DNA of 64,000 nt from Cherax quadricarinatus (GCF_038502225.1 NC_091298.1:41254080-41318079), one strand, 5' to 3'. Shown: positions 22,997 through 33,440, numbered from the stretch's first letter. The notes: generated by a model from the letters alone, not told the origin. Numbers and translations: made by a program.

Positions 22997-23671
22997 TTAA
23001 AACAACCAATTCGACTTCTGAACTGGGTAAAAAGCTAAATTTTGTTGTCTGGTGTAACCGGTTATCCCTTTACGTAGCTTTGTTGAGTTATTTCGTTGCT
23101 TTTCTAAATAAGAGCTTATGTTTACAACGGGACTGACTGCGTAGAGTTCCCACCAACCCAGATTAAGTGTGTAATTTAACCACCAACATACACGTTGCAG
23201 CATACGTTGTAAACATTCAGTATCCACCACTCGCATGTGTCCTTGGTAATGTTTTATTAAGATCAAAATAATTTGCTGCTCTAAGTTTTTCTTCCACTGA
23301 AAGAAGTGCAAATAATTGGACAACGAGACAGGGCTTAGGTTCATGCTTTCCTGAATGCAATTGAGAGGGAATTTGTTTGTATGTCTGACTGGGCGTGAAT
23401 GCATATAATTTATCGTCGATCTCGACAAGTGTGGATTGATGGTTTGTGGATACACTTGATTTGTTGACCAAAATTTAAAAGGCCTCTTCATATACGGTCT
23501 GGAGTTGATTCTTCCGTCTCCCAGGCAGCGGTGTAGCCACCTGTAGACAGTGGTCAGGCTGAAGCCAGACGCTTCAGCGATGGTACGAGACGACATTCCG
23601 CTAGCCCGCATGTACATAAAACTGGCTCGTTCACTCACATTTGAAGGCTGAAACTTGCGTCTGATCCTCAT
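22997..23671 (-). CDS. Orphan frame with helix-turn-helix N-terminus
   Basis: 224 codons starting MRIRRKFQPSNVSERASF at 23671. Residues ~14-50 (ERASFMYMRASGMSSRTIAE, then ASGFSLTTVYRWLHRCLG) read as a homeodomain-like helix-turn-helix of the kind found at the N-terminus of Tc1/mariner-type transposases and related crustacean frames. RINSRPYMKRP after it resembles the linker following such a domain. The remaining ~160 residues are not recognised and no DDE motif is visible. A second frame at 23471-23217 (LFALLSVEEKLRAANYF) looks more protein-like there, so a frameshift or intron near 23470 is possible. Transposase remnant or lineage gene; function unassigned. Confidence 0.4.
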   Translation of the reverse strand: MRIRRKFQPSNVSERASFMYMRASGMSSRTIAEASGFSLTTVYRWLHRCLGDGRINSRPYMKRPFKFWSTNQVYPQTINPHLSRSTINYMHSRPVRHTNKFPLNCIQESMNLSPVSLSNYLHFFQWKKNLEQQIILILIKHYQGHMRVVDTECLQRMLQRVCWWLNYTLNLGWWELYAVSPVVNISSYLEKQRNNSTKLRKGITGYTRQQNLAFYPVQKSNWLF

Positions 23672-24051
23672 TATAACTGTGAAAGTGAGATTTAAATAAT
23701 GTTATCGTTTTATTTCATAACTGGTCGTAGTTAAATGGAACTAAATACGCAGTATATAAAATAAATCGGTTTATTTATACTCGTTAAAGTTCTATTGCTA
23801 ATGAAATTCCATTATCAGAGCCAGAGGATGAAGAAAAATGTTGAAACGTCTGAAGTAATGAGACTCGTCTGAAAGAGATGAAACTGTCTTCATCAGTTAG
23901 TTACCTCGTTTTGAAGTCAGTAATTAAACGCCTTTAGTAATACCAGACGCATTCTAAGTAACGTAATAAAAACGTTAAGAAGAATACGAGAAATAGCGCT
24001 AAATTAATTTATATAAATATATTGTGAATAAACAATCACGAATTGTTATTC
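23672..24051. other. Unassigned AT-rich spacer
   Basis: No supported gene. GATGAAGAAAAATGTTGAAACGTC at 23827-23850 faintly resembles the GAAACGT modules elsewhere, but without AATAAA, so I do not call it. Confidence 0.5.
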
Positions 24052-24282
24052 AAAATAGCAAGATAGCAAGCTAGCAAAAAAGCAAGATAGCAAGACAGCA
24101 AAATAGCAAGATAGCAAGATAGCAAAATAGCAAGATAGCAAGATAGCAAGATAGCAAGATAGCAAAATAGCAAGATAGCAAGATAGCAAGATACCAAAAT
24201 AGCAAGATAGCAAGATAGCAAAATAGCAAGATAGCAAAATAGGACGATAGCAACTTAGTAAAATAGCAAGATAGCAAGATAT
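24052..24282. repeat. 8-bp minisatellite (AGCAAGAT)n
   Basis: Roughly 28 tandem units of AGCAAGAT with A-for-G variants (AGCAAAAT). The 24-bp superperiod gives LLSCYLAI-like frames on the minus strand, which are artefacts. 24283-24968 downstream is AT-rich, then mixed, with no supported gene. Confidence 0.9.
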
Positions 24283-24968
24283 CTTGTCATTTAAGAGGAA
24301 GCTTTAAAATGACAACATAATCCTTATAGAAAAAAATGATTAACGACAAAGTGTTAAATTCTTCTTATGTTTACAAATATTTCCAGCGTTTAACATGTGA
24401 GAATATCAATATAATTAAACAAAGAATTATTGAATGCAAAGTGCATTCAATGAAATATTTAAACATTTTCACATAATCTCTTCATGCGGTTTTTCAAGAA
24501 TATTTTTCAACATTCCAGGTTTTCCAGGAACCTTCTATTTATGCGTTTATATTCATGTATAAGTATTTCTGAAAAAAATGTCATTATCAAGAAAAATAAA
24601 ATTTATATGACACAGACCAAAAAAATTAATCTACTGGAAAGTCTAATTTTTTTTATATATTAACCAGAATAATATTCTTATTAGCTTTACCTTGCAGATT
24701 AAGATTGAATGTGCTGCCGAATGTGTTGAGAACCGCTGAGAGAGACACAGGAAAACCGAGGCTGGTTCACTGTCCTCAGAGTGAAGAATGAGTGGAGGAA
24801 GTCACCATCAGTTGTTTTATGTGAGAGCTGAGCGTTATCGTCTCCTTTTATTGGCCATCGTCATGAATTTACGCAGACTCTGGCGTAGGTGATTGGTTAT
24901 CACCGAGTGAGGGCGTGTCCACAGACACAAGGAAGTTAGTCAATCCTCTCCCCAACATGTACACAAAA

Positions 24969-24969
<1 letters not shown>

Positions 24970-25050
<81 letters not shown>

Positions 25051-25061
25051 ACACACACACG
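24970..25061. repeat. (CA)n microsatellite
   Basis: About 90 bp of CA repeat with one TA interruption near 25046. Shadow frames on both strands are ignored. Confidence 0.95.
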
Positions 25062-25077
25062 CAGGGAAGGTATCAAT

Positions 25078-25870
25078 TTAGAGATGTCTTTGTCTGCAGA
25101 TGATGTGAAGTATTCATGCTGAGATTATAAGCTGACGAAGGTTAAGTAAGACTACAAAGAGATCTGGACAAGCTACAGTCCTGGTCCCAGAAAAGGCTCC
25201 TGCAGGTTTAACCTCGCCAAGTACAAACACATAAAGCTTGTGGAAAGACAAAGAAGACCGGAGGTGGAGTACGTGCTCGTGGGAGGGGAGGGGGTGAAAC
25301 ACTGCAATCATTACTCTATGAAAAATATTTTGGGTGAGCATCACAACGAACACATCCTCTAAGGAGCACATCAAGCCAATAACTACTGCATCATATGGAC
25401 GCCTGGTAAACCTAATAACATCTTCTGGATATCTAAGTGAGGAGAATTTCATACTATATACCCAGTGTACGTCATCACTATATTGGAGTTTGCGGTACCA
25501 GTACAGAACCTACACCTGGTCAAGCACGTACGAAGTACAGAGGTTTGCATGAAGACTAGTCATAGAACTAAAAAGTGTGTCCTGTGAAGAAAGGTTGAAG
25601 GACTCAACGGGGAGAGAAGGGATAAGGGGAACATGATGACATACAATACTCTGAGGAATTGACAAGGTGGACAGATTGTTTTATAGATGGAACACAGGAA
25701 CACGGAGCCACAGCTGGAAGTCCAGAACTCAGATGAATGACAGGGATGTTAGGAAGCATTTGTTTAGCACTACAGTTAAGAAGTGGAATAACTTGAAGAT
25801 GATGTTATGGAGGCAGGATATATACAAAGCTTAAAGGAGTATTGCTGCAAGTGGCCCTTTTTACAACAGT
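25078..25870 (+). pseudogene. Degenerate LINE RT 3' remnant (CR1-like family distinct from A-H)
   Basis: Broken reading through several frames gives MSLSADDVKYS (from an FADD block), FNLAKYKHIKL, then, after many stops, RWTDCFIDGTQEHGAT, then the tail GSICLALQLRSGITWKMM. The order matches the end of a CR1/Jockey-type ORF2 with its low-scoring C-terminal part. At least ten stops or frame changes are needed. It is much older than the CR1-A to CR1-H copies. Confidence 0.5.
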
Positions 25871-26337
25871 AAAAAGTAAAGTATAAAAATAAAGTTTAAA
25901 CCTGCCATGCCTATTACAAGTAGACTGGGACCCTTGTCCCGGGGAACTGGACTTTTTTCTTCCTGTTCACTGATTTCCTAAACATGAAACTGACTTGCCA
26001 CTTCCCTGAGCAGGTAACTGAGAAGTAGACGTAAGTTCCTGAGAACCAGGATCCTGGTGGTAAGTAGCATGAACACTTGTGATTATGACGCTGGAAAATA
26101 TTTGGCTTAAACTTTTGAAATTTCTTTCTCGTCCTGATTGGCTTGGAAAATTATTATTATGATCCGGGTGATAACCACTTCCAAATTTTTGGCTGCCTAA
26201 AAACCTGTCACCTAACTCTAAAGCATGGTTAAAACTGTTGAAAACCTCTGGTAACAGTGACAGTATAAATACAGTTACCTACCACATCGATGGAGCAGTA
26301 CCATTTGCCCAGCAGTGAAATATTCTTTATTTGCGTA
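25871..26337 (-). pseudogene. Gag-like remnant, downstream half (target of LTR element 1)
   Basis: Read on the minus strand from 26337, TQIKNISLLGKWYCSIDVVG continues the frame that stops at SGLR at 33275, on the far side of LTR element 1. Further down, stops appear and KPIRTRKKFQKFKPNIFQRH is seen near 26100. Together with 33275-33440 this looks like a gypsy-type capsid/nucleocapsid stretch, but the identification rests on the upstream half. Confidence 0.4.
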
Positions 26338-27338
26338 TGTGAAGGCTTACTCAGCCCTGTAACAACTTCAGTCAGTATTAATAAGGCTGGCTCCTCCTCA
26401 GGAAAATTAAAGTATAGAAAAAGAATAAAAACTGACAAACACAAACACTTTATTATTTAGAAAATATAAAATATAAAACACTTAAATATGAAATATTGAT
26501 CCTATATTAAAGAAAATGAAAAATGAAAAATATAAATATCTGAATTCAACGCTAATATATATAAAACTTGGGTGTCTGGTGTTGGTGACACTGCGTGTTG
26601 TTGAAATCGTAGCCGCTGCTGATGATGGTGGAAGGGGTCGCATGTGTTGGTTACAACCCACTGGCTAGTTCTTCACAGTATAGCCGTGATTAATCCGTCC
26701 AGATGACAGGAAAGCAGGTTTTTTTCCACTGCAATGATGAGGGGTTATATCCTGCTACTTGCATACACAAACAGGTAAGTGGATCAGAATTTGGGACATC
26801 TCAGAACGTTAGTCCGTCTCCTTCAATTCTACTCGTTGATTGGCAGGTGACCCTCTCTGTCATCCAAGCTGGAAAGATAGACAGGTGACCCACTGCTTAA
26901 GAAATCACTCTCCACGATAAGTACAATACCTAAAAGACGTGGTGATTATTACAACAGTCAACTTAGAGCAAGACTGAAAGGACTAAGTTTATTATTGGTC
27001 AAAAGTGAAGCTTTCAACCAATAAATCCACTAGAATACAAGGCAGGCATGTACTTACAGTAGTGCTGGGAGCTGTGAGTCGAGTGATTACTGTTTGGACT
27101 GGAGCCCCACACGTCACCTTTCGGGGGGGGGGGGAAGAAGGAGGGGAAGGGATAGCAGGAGCTAGACTGACCCTACCTTAACAAGCAGCCGGAAATCAAA
27201 CTATCACTTTCGGGGTGGGGGAAAAAAGGCGGGAATAGTGGGAGCTAGACTTACCTTACCTTAACAAGTAGCCGGCAATGAAACTATTGTTACTGTATAC
27301 TCCATCGCTACTCCTATCTATTGAACTTTTCCCTCACA
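26338..27338 (-). repeat. 3' LTR of LTR element 1
   Basis: 1001 bp with TGTGAAGG...CCTCACA ends (TG...CA in either sense). It is repeated at 32544-33274 with few substitutions. It contains about 270 bp (26356-26620) missing from the other LTR, including AATAAAGTG on the minus strand, a possible polyadenylation signal. Flank GCGTA on the left pairs with ACGTA right of the 5' LTR, a probable 5-bp target duplication with one change. Confidence 0.9.
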
Positions 27339-27352
27339 CTCCCCCATACCAA
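27339..27352 (-). other. Polypurine tract of LTR element 1
   Basis: The minus strand reads GGTATGGGGGAG directly before the 3' LTR start TGTGAGGG. It is placed as expected for the plus-strand primer of an LTR retrotransposon. Confidence 0.7.
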
Positions 27353-27457
27353 GACTTATAATCAAGGAGTATAAGAAGAATAGGTGAGGAAAAAGTTCCA
27401 ACATGTGAAAGTCGCGTAAGGCAGCAAATCTTCTACTGACTGTAACGACTTAACCAG

Positions 27458-28870
27458 TCAGAGAAATAATTGGATGAAACATTGATATACACAATGGAAC
27501 TTAAAAGCCTGGAGTGCCAATGTCCACCTCAAGAGGCGACTGTTGGTTCCCTTAAAAGTTTCTAGGTATATCAAAGGTTTGTTGTGCATTTCTAAAATGA
27601 ATTCTTTTCCCAGCAAATAAAATTTAAGTTTGGAGATACCCCACACAAGGGCCAAGCATTCCTTTTCTATGGTGGAGTATCTCGTTTCTGCAGGAAGGAG
27701 TTTCCGGCTTAGGAAGCATACAGGGAAGGGAGTACCATCATGGTATTGTAGTAACACTGCACCTAAGCCAGTATTGCAGGCATGAGTTCTTAAACAAAAT
27801 GTTTTATTAATATCTGGAATCTTAAGTATAGGGTCTTTCAAAAAGATACTTTTAATCTCATTAAACTTTTCCCGAGCTACGTCGGAAAGTTCAAGAGGTT
27901 CTTTCACAGACTTTTTAAGGAAGTCGGATAAGATGCCTGTAAGATCAGTAAGGTTCGGTATAAACCGTGCATAAAAATTTACAGAACCAAGAAAGCTACA
28001 CATGAGCTGCTTGGTTTTGGGTAATTTAAATTCTAATAAAGCTTTGATCTTACTGGGGAGAGGCTGCAGAGAGTTATTAGAAAGTATCAGTCCAAGATAT
28101 CTAATCTTGTTATACCCAAGGAAGCATTTCTTCGGCTTGGCAGTGAGGCCATGTGAGCGTAACCTACGCAAAACTGATGTTAATGTTTGGATATGTTCGC
28201 CTCACGTGAATGTCATTATGTAAATGTTATCAAAATAAACTGAAACATTTGGCATATTACCCAAGACCTTTCTCATCAGTCTCACGTAGGTAGCACAGGC
28301 AGTTACCAAACCGAAGGGCATAGTTCTATACTGCATCAGTCCTTGGTGTGTAGGAAAAGCGGTGTACTGCTTAGAAGAAGGATCTAACATTACTTGATGA
28401 TATGCCTGCGCAATATCAATCTCTGAAAAGAAGGAAGAGTCATAAAATTTGTGTAGATCGCTATCTATTAAGGGCATAGGCTCAGCATCCCACCGAGTGA
28501 TAGCATTAAGGCCTCTGAAGTCAATAGCAAATCTATATGAATTATCCTCCTTCTTAACCATGACTACTGGTGAGCAATATGCAGATACTGAGGGTTCAAT
28601 GATCTTTAGTTTTAATAATTTGTCTATCTCTAGGTCAAATGCATCCCTAAGGTGAACTGGAACTTGGTATAATTTTCGTTTGATAGGATTGTCCGTCACT
28701 AAGTCAATCTTATGGACTACAGTGGAGGTAACACCTGGAATATCAGTAAAGACATCTGAAAAGTTACTCACACATTGAAGTAGTTCATGTCTCTTATGGT
28801 CATCCAAAGATTCATTAATATTAATGTTGGTTGCGCCCGAGTGGTCAAGAGTCACCAAGTTCTTCATCAT
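27458..28870 (-). pseudogene. LTR element 1 reverse transcriptase-RNase H
   Basis: RT in two adjoining frames split by a stop near 28200. Landmarks are YCSPVVMVKKEDNSYRFAID, FRGLNAITRWDAEPMPLID, FFSEIDIAQAYHQVML and YRTMPFGLVTACATYVRLM. The catalytic YxDD reads YFDN (second Asp to Asn). After the stop (where TGG for Trp is expected) come RLRSHGLTAKPKKCFLG, LGSVNFYARFIPNLTDL and an RNase H with TIEKECLALVWGISKLKFYL. The expected TDAS and TDHKPL blocks read THAC and MHNKPL, so two more acidic residues are lost. Clearly dead. It lies downstream of the integrase, the reverse of the normal gypsy order. Confidence 0.9.
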
Positions 28871-30098
28871 AGTCTAAGTTAGAGGTGTCAATTACGCACA
28901 CCTTACATTCTTCAGTTGTTTTATCAAGTTCGTGTGGAAAACCTAAGTCAAAGTTATTAAGGCAGTTAACCGAATTTCTTCGGTAATATTTCTTAAGGAT
29001 GTTGATATGATAAAGCTTAGGTTTCCCCTTGACTTCTATGAGGTAGTCAACTTTCCCACAAATTTTTAATACTTTATATGGACCTTGCCATGCTACTAAT
29101 AATTTATTTGACTTGATAGGCAAAAGTACCAGAGCTTCATCTCCTACAATAAAACTTCTCCTCTGACTTTTGGAATCAAAATAGGTTTTGTACTGGTCCA
29201 TTGACAAGCTTAAGTTTTTCGAAACTATGTCAGAGGTCTCCTCAAGTTTGGATCTAAGGTCAAAGAGAAACTGATAAGAAGACTGAACCTCAGCACTCAC
29301 CTCCTCATTAGCCCATAAGTCATAAAGGATGAACAATGGGCCTCTGGCCTGTCTACCATAGAGAAGTTCAAAAGGTGAAAACCCCAAAGAGTCACTGGGA
29401 ACTTCCCTCAAGGCAAACGAAGCACAGGGTAGGTAACGATGCCACTCCTTAGGTTTAAGGGAGCAAAGTTTCCTTAAAATGGACTTGAGAATCGAATGCT
29501 GGCGCTCAATCCTCCCATTACAGCTGGGATGATAGGGTGTGGTGAAGAGAGGCTCCACTCCCAGAAGTTGGTATAGATGCTGCATTAAGTCAGATGTGAA
29601 TTGTGTCCCACGGTCAGACAAAATTTCTCTAGGGATGCCCACTCTGGAGAAGATGGACAAAAGGGCTTCAGCCACCTCTGTAGTGGTTATGGTCTTTAAG
29701 GGTATGGCTTCAGGGAAACTCGAAGCATAATCAACTAATGTTAATATATATCTATGTCCCCCAGATGAAAGTGGAGATAAAGGACCAACGATGTCAATGG
29801 CTACTCTTTCAAAGGGTACTGTAAAGACTGGCATTTTGACCATAGGTACTCGCCTGGTACCTCGGGAGGATGATATTTGGCAAACTTTACACGATCTACA
29901 ATAAGTAGTGACATCTGAGGAAATTTTTGGCCAAAAATAGGTTTCCCTAATTTTATTTAAGGTTTTAATATGCGAGAAATGTCCGGCCACTGGCAGGTCA
30001 TGAGCCATTTTAAGAACAGTCTCTCTGCATTGACTTGGAACAACTAAGATGGAATAGTCTATCTCATCTGAATTTAATTTGAATACTGACTTGTACAA
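28845..30098 (-). CDS. LTR element 1 integrase (Gmr1-like position), open frame
   Basis: 417-codon open frame. The zinc-binding HHCC is HDLPVAGHFSHIKTLNKIR, then CRSCKVC. The catalytic core shows VAIDIVGPLSP (D), REILSDRGTQFTS (D) and YHPSCNGRIERQHSI (E), with the usual 35-residue spacing class. The C-terminal part has WQGPYKVLK (GPY/F module) and KLYHINILKKYYRR, all gypsy-type. No chromodomain is visible. The frame overlaps the RT start by 26 bp in another phase and follows the gag-protease frame; a frame change near 30190 would extend it upstream (CPSLQNCHNAAKQNQ). IN precedes RT as in the Gmr1 group. Confidence 0.9.
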   Translation of the reverse strand: MYKSVFKLNSDEIDYSILVVPSQCRETVLKMAHDLPVAGHFSHIKTLNKIRETYFWPKISSDVTTYCRSCKVCQISSSRGTRRVPMVKMPVFTVPFERVAIDIVGPLSPLSSGGHRYILTLVDYASSFPEAIPLKTITTTEVAEALLSIFSRVGIPREILSDRGTQFTSDLMQHLYQLLGVEPLFTTPYHPSCNGRIERQHSILKSILRKLCSLKPKEWHRYLPCASFALREVPSDSLGFSPFELLYGRQARGPLFILYDLWANEEVSAEVQSSYQFLFDLRSKLEETSDIVSKNLSLSMDQYKTYFDSKSQRRSFIVGDEALVLLPIKSNKLLVAWQGPYKVLKICGKVDYLIEVKGKPKLYHINILKKYYRRNSVNCLNNFDLGFPHELDKTTEECKVCVIDTSNLDYDEELGDS

Positions 30099-30106
30099 GA
30101 TACCTT

Positions 30107-31126
30107 TTATATATTCAAATTTATATGAAAAGTTTTTCCTTTGGATAACTTGATTTTGTTTAGCTGCATTATGGCAATTCTGAAGAGAAGGGCAATTACG
30201 TTTAAATTGACAAAGGAGTCCTTCGATATATCTAAAGGCTTAAAGTCAGGGAAAATCAAAGGATGGATAGTAGGAGAAGCCTTGGCTTTGGTCTGAGCCC
30301 TAGTCAAGACATTTATGGTATCGGAGGTGATATCTTCACTTTCATCTAACAAGTGAACCGGTGATCCTACTACCTCGCTTTCGAGAGTAGCATCACTGGT
30401 TTTTAATCCCACATGAATCTCGCGAGACATTGTCTCATCTGAACTTTCGAGGGGCTTCTCTGACTTTACAGGAAGAGGATCTGAAAAGCTTATGTCCACC
30501 TTTGGTGATGAAAGGTCAACCTCAGAAGGAAGAATGGCACCTTTTACATTACCTGTTAGTACGGAGCAAGAAGTGATGGGAGCTAGTACGGCTTCAGACC
30601 AACCTGTGAACCATTTAGACCTAATGTAACAACGGATGGTAGGAAAAGTGTCCGTACGGCCCAAGTAGTCTGAAAGTATAGCAGAGGAATGAGTTTCTTT
30701 AAGGTTAGGGAACAGCTTATCAGAAATGACTATACATGTGCATCCAGTGTCTCCTAAAATGGTAGATACATTAAGTCCATTAACTGTTCCTGAACAGAAG
30801 GGTGCTTGGTCATTACAGTCTTTAAAACATCTTCCAACTTTTTGGACCTTCTTAGGACAATCTGGATGTTCATGTCCCTTAACACCACACAAATGACAAA
30901 CAGGAATAAAAGAAGTTATTTTACTTTCCACTAGAGGCTTTGATTTCTTAAGGTCTGATGAACCCTTGCCCTTAGAGTTCGATCCCTTTAGGTCTTTATA
31001 GGAATTGTGAGCCTCAGCATACAGGTCAGCAGCCTCAGCAACTTCCTCAGCTTTAATCAAGTTACGTTCTCTAATGAATGTTCGTATCTGGTGAGGAAGG
31101 GCTGTCAGGAACTGGTCAGCAACCAT
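30107..31126 (-). CDS. LTR element 1 gag C-terminus and protease
   Basis: 339 codons. The N-terminal part MVADQFLTALPHQIRTFIRE with AAD LYAEAHNS is the end of capsid. CHLCGVKGHEHPDC is a single CX2CX4HX4C zinc knuckle at about residue 78. Next is an aspartic protease: TILGDTGCTCIVISDKLFP, with DTG as the active site. A Ser/Asp/Glu-rich tail to residue 300 precedes the integrase frame. A one-base frame change near 31200 joins it to the gag frame upstream, and another near 30190 to IN. Whether either is programmed is unknown; no classic slippery heptamer is obvious. Confidence 0.85.
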   Translation of the reverse strand: MVADQFLTALPHQIRTFIRERNLIKAEEVAEAADLYAEAHNSYKDLKGSNSKGKGSSDLKKSKPLVESKITSFIPVCHLCGVKGHEHPDCPKKVQKVGRCFKDCNDQAPFCSGTVNGLNVSTILGDTGCTCIVISDKLFPNLKETHSSAILSDYLGRTDTFPTIRCYIRSKWFTGWSEAVLAPITSCSVLTGNVKGAILPSEVDLSSPKVDISFSDPLPVKSEKPLESSDETMSREIHVGLKTSDATLESEVVGSPVHLLDESEDITSDTINVLTRAQTKAKASPTIHPLIFPDFKPLDISKDSFVNLNVIALLFRIAIMQLNKIKLSKGKTFHINLNI

Positions 31127-31205
31127 GAAGTCTCTAAGAGATTCATAACTGTGATCAATTCCTGAACTCTATCCAAAAGTCGAACAAACGAAAGAATGTT
31201 ACTTG

Positions 31206-32058
31206 TTACTGCTGAAAGTTCTGGCCAGGCTGTAAGGTGGCATACCTGAAATCTTTCCTGTAAGAATTTGTGGTTTTTTGATATGCTTTAAGGATTGCCT
31301 TCTTCAGTAGGTTATAATTACATATGGTATCCTGCGACAAAGTTGCATATATATTCAAAGCGGTACCAGAAAATAACATTCCTAACCTGGTAGCCCAGGT
31401 GTCAGCAGGCCATTCACAGAGGGTAGCGGTATTTTCAAACCTGATAATGTATGAAGTTATGTCTTCCCCCTCTGTGAAGGGAGGTAAATTAGGTGTTGGA
31501 ATATGTGCACTAGCTGCACGTTCCATTACTCCTTCATCTAATTGCTGTTGTGAGAAAGTTAACTTTTTATTCTCTAATTCAAGGCGAGCTTTTTTGAGCT
31601 CGCGATCCTTTTCTCTCTCCCTTAATTCATATTCTCTATCCTTTGCTCTTTCCTCAAGTTCTCTTAATTTAACTTGTTCCTCATGTACTCTAGCTCTCTC
31701 CTCATGATCAAGTCTATCATGCTCCCTTTTGTCTTCTCTCTCTCTTTCTAACTGTCTTTCTTGGATTTCTCTCTCAATTCTCTCTCTCTCTCCTTTTTTT
31801 CTTCTCTTTCGATTCTCTCTCTCTCCTTTTCTTCTTCTCTTTTCCTTTCTGTCTTTCTTCTCTCTCAATTCTCTGTCTTTCAAGTCTTTCCTGGATCTTA
31901 GCACTAATGAAAGATTCTAAATTTTTCCCTGTTATTCCTAACTTCCAGCATTCATCCAAAACTGGTATTCCTCCATACTTGCAAGTATAACTTAAACTAT
32001 CAGGGGAAATGAAACGGGTATTAAAGAAAACAGAGGGTTCAATTCCTGCTCCGCTCAA
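31206..32058 (-). pseudogene. LTR element 1 gag, N-terminal and capsid part
   Basis: Starts MSGAGIEPSVFFNTRFISPD at 32058. A very long Arg/Glu/Lys-rich helix (about residues 50-170, repeats such as RERERIEREIQERQ) spans a frame change near 31850 in a purine run. A capsid-like part follows: PNLPPFTEGEDITSYIIRFE, WPADTWATRLGMLFSG and LLKKAILKAYQKTTNSYRK. The PPF..GED/ITSYI..FE opening is familiar from gypsy-type gags of animals. It ends QPGQNFQQ at 31206, and the next frame takes over immediately. Confidence 0.8.
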
Positions 32059-32524
32059 ACTGTAAATAAACCAGAGGGCTCGATCCCTACTTCAATTGAA
32101 CAATATGTATTAATTAAAACGAAGGGTTCTATGCCGGCTCCTAGCAAACAGTAAGTAGAATGGGGACACTTGACCATCCAATCTTCTCATGAACAAATCA
32201 AGAGTGTCCTACACAGTTCCCTTGATAAAATAAAGAGCTCAATGAAACAAATTGTCACTGGAAAATCTCGGGTCCCTAGAGTCTAATCCTCCAAAGTGTT
32301 TCAAGCTCGAACAAAAAGGTGGCAGAATTAAATATTATATCCTGCCTGACTTGACTTACAATAAATTGAGACTATAACAATCACCAAATCTTTTAAATAC
32401 CTGTACTGTAGTCCTACCATAGAGAATGATAACTCATGGCTGGTGGTAACCATATGTGGTATGCGGCGTTGAAGTTCCAATGGTAGATTCGAGGTGGAAT
32501 TTAATCTTGATTCAGTAGAGTTGA

Positions 32525-32541
32525 TCCTGGCAAGGTCGCCA
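32525..32541 (-). other. Primer-binding site of LTR element 1
   Basis: Two bases inside the 5' LTR the minus strand reads TGGCGACCTTGCCAGGA. It starts with the TGG complementary to a tRNA CCA end. The cognate tRNA was not identified. Confidence 0.65.
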
Positions 32542-32543
32542 CT

Positions 32544-33274
32544 TGTGAAGGCTTACTCAGCTGATGATGGTGGAAGGGGTAGCATGTGTTGGTTACAACC
32601 CACTGGCTAGTTCTTCACAGTATAGCCGTGATTAATCCGTCCAGATGACAGGAAAGCAGGTTTTTTTCCACTGCAATGATGAGGGGTTATATCCTGCTAC
32701 TTGCACACACAAACAGGTAAGTGGATCAGAATTTAAGACATCTCAGAACGTTAGTCCGTCTCCTTCAATTCTACTCGTTGACTGGCAGGTGACCCTCTCT
32801 GTCATCCAAGCTGGAAAGATAGACAGGTTACCCACTGCTTAAGAAATCACTCTCCATGATAAGTACAATACCTAAAAGACGTGGTGATTATTACAACAGT
32901 CAATTAGAGCAAGACTGAAAGGACTAAGTTTATTATTGGTCAAAAGTGAAGCTTTCAACCAATAAATCCACTAGAATACAAGGCAGGCATGTACTTACAG
33001 TAGTGCTGGGAGCTGTGAGTCTAGTGATTACTGTTTGGACCGGAGCCCCACACGTCACCTTTCGGGGGGGGGAGAAGGAGAGGAAGGGATAGCGGGAGCT
33101 GGACTGACCCTACCTTACCAAGCAGCCGGCAATCAAACTATCACTTTCGGGGTGGGGGAAAAAGGCGGGAATAGCGGGAGCTAGATTTACCTTACCTTAA
33201 CAAGTAGCCGGCAATAAAACTATTGTTACTATATACTCCATCGCTACTCCTATCTATTGAACTTTTCCCTCACA
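32544..33274 (-). repeat. 5' LTR of LTR element 1 (internally deleted)
   Basis: 731 bp, ends as in the 3' LTR, lacking the ~270-bp segment after CTTACTCAGC. Differences from the other LTR are few, indicating a fairly recent insertion. The segment 32059-32524 between LTR and gag start is leader sequence with no frame. Confidence 0.9.
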
Positions 33275-33440
33275 ACGTAATCCGCTAAGGACACCTTCCT
33301 CAAGCGTCAGTTTTCTTAACTTCTGCCAATATTTCTCTGGCAACATTTGAAGAGCAAATAAAACTAAATCCTTCACTGTCTCATAATCTGAACACTGATG
33401 TTCCACTACAGAATCACATATTTGCAACTTTTTATCAGTT
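33275..33440 (-). pseudogene. Gag-like remnant, upstream half (target of LTR element 1)
   Basis: Minus-strand reading from ~33438: LQICDSVVEHQCSDYETVKD, then LVLFALQMLPEKYWQKLRKL, then TLEEGVLSGLR ending at the LTR. The DYETVKD-LVL-AL and Y-QKLRKL patterns resemble gypsy-type or SCAN-like capsid C-terminal domains. It continues across the insertion at 26337. Confidence 0.5.

Noticed and set aside
22556..23038. 160-codon frame over the 51-bp repeats (and its minus-strand partner)
   Set aside because: Both strands open for the same arithmetic reason; no unique sequence, no domain.
23819..23860. Possible sixth GAAACGT module
   Set aside because: GATGAAG and GAAACGTC are present, but there is no hairpin with good pairing and no AATAAA close by.
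31324..31920. Plus-strand Ser/Leu-rich frames opposite gag
   Set aside because: Antisense shadow of the Arg/Glu-rich gag coiled coil.
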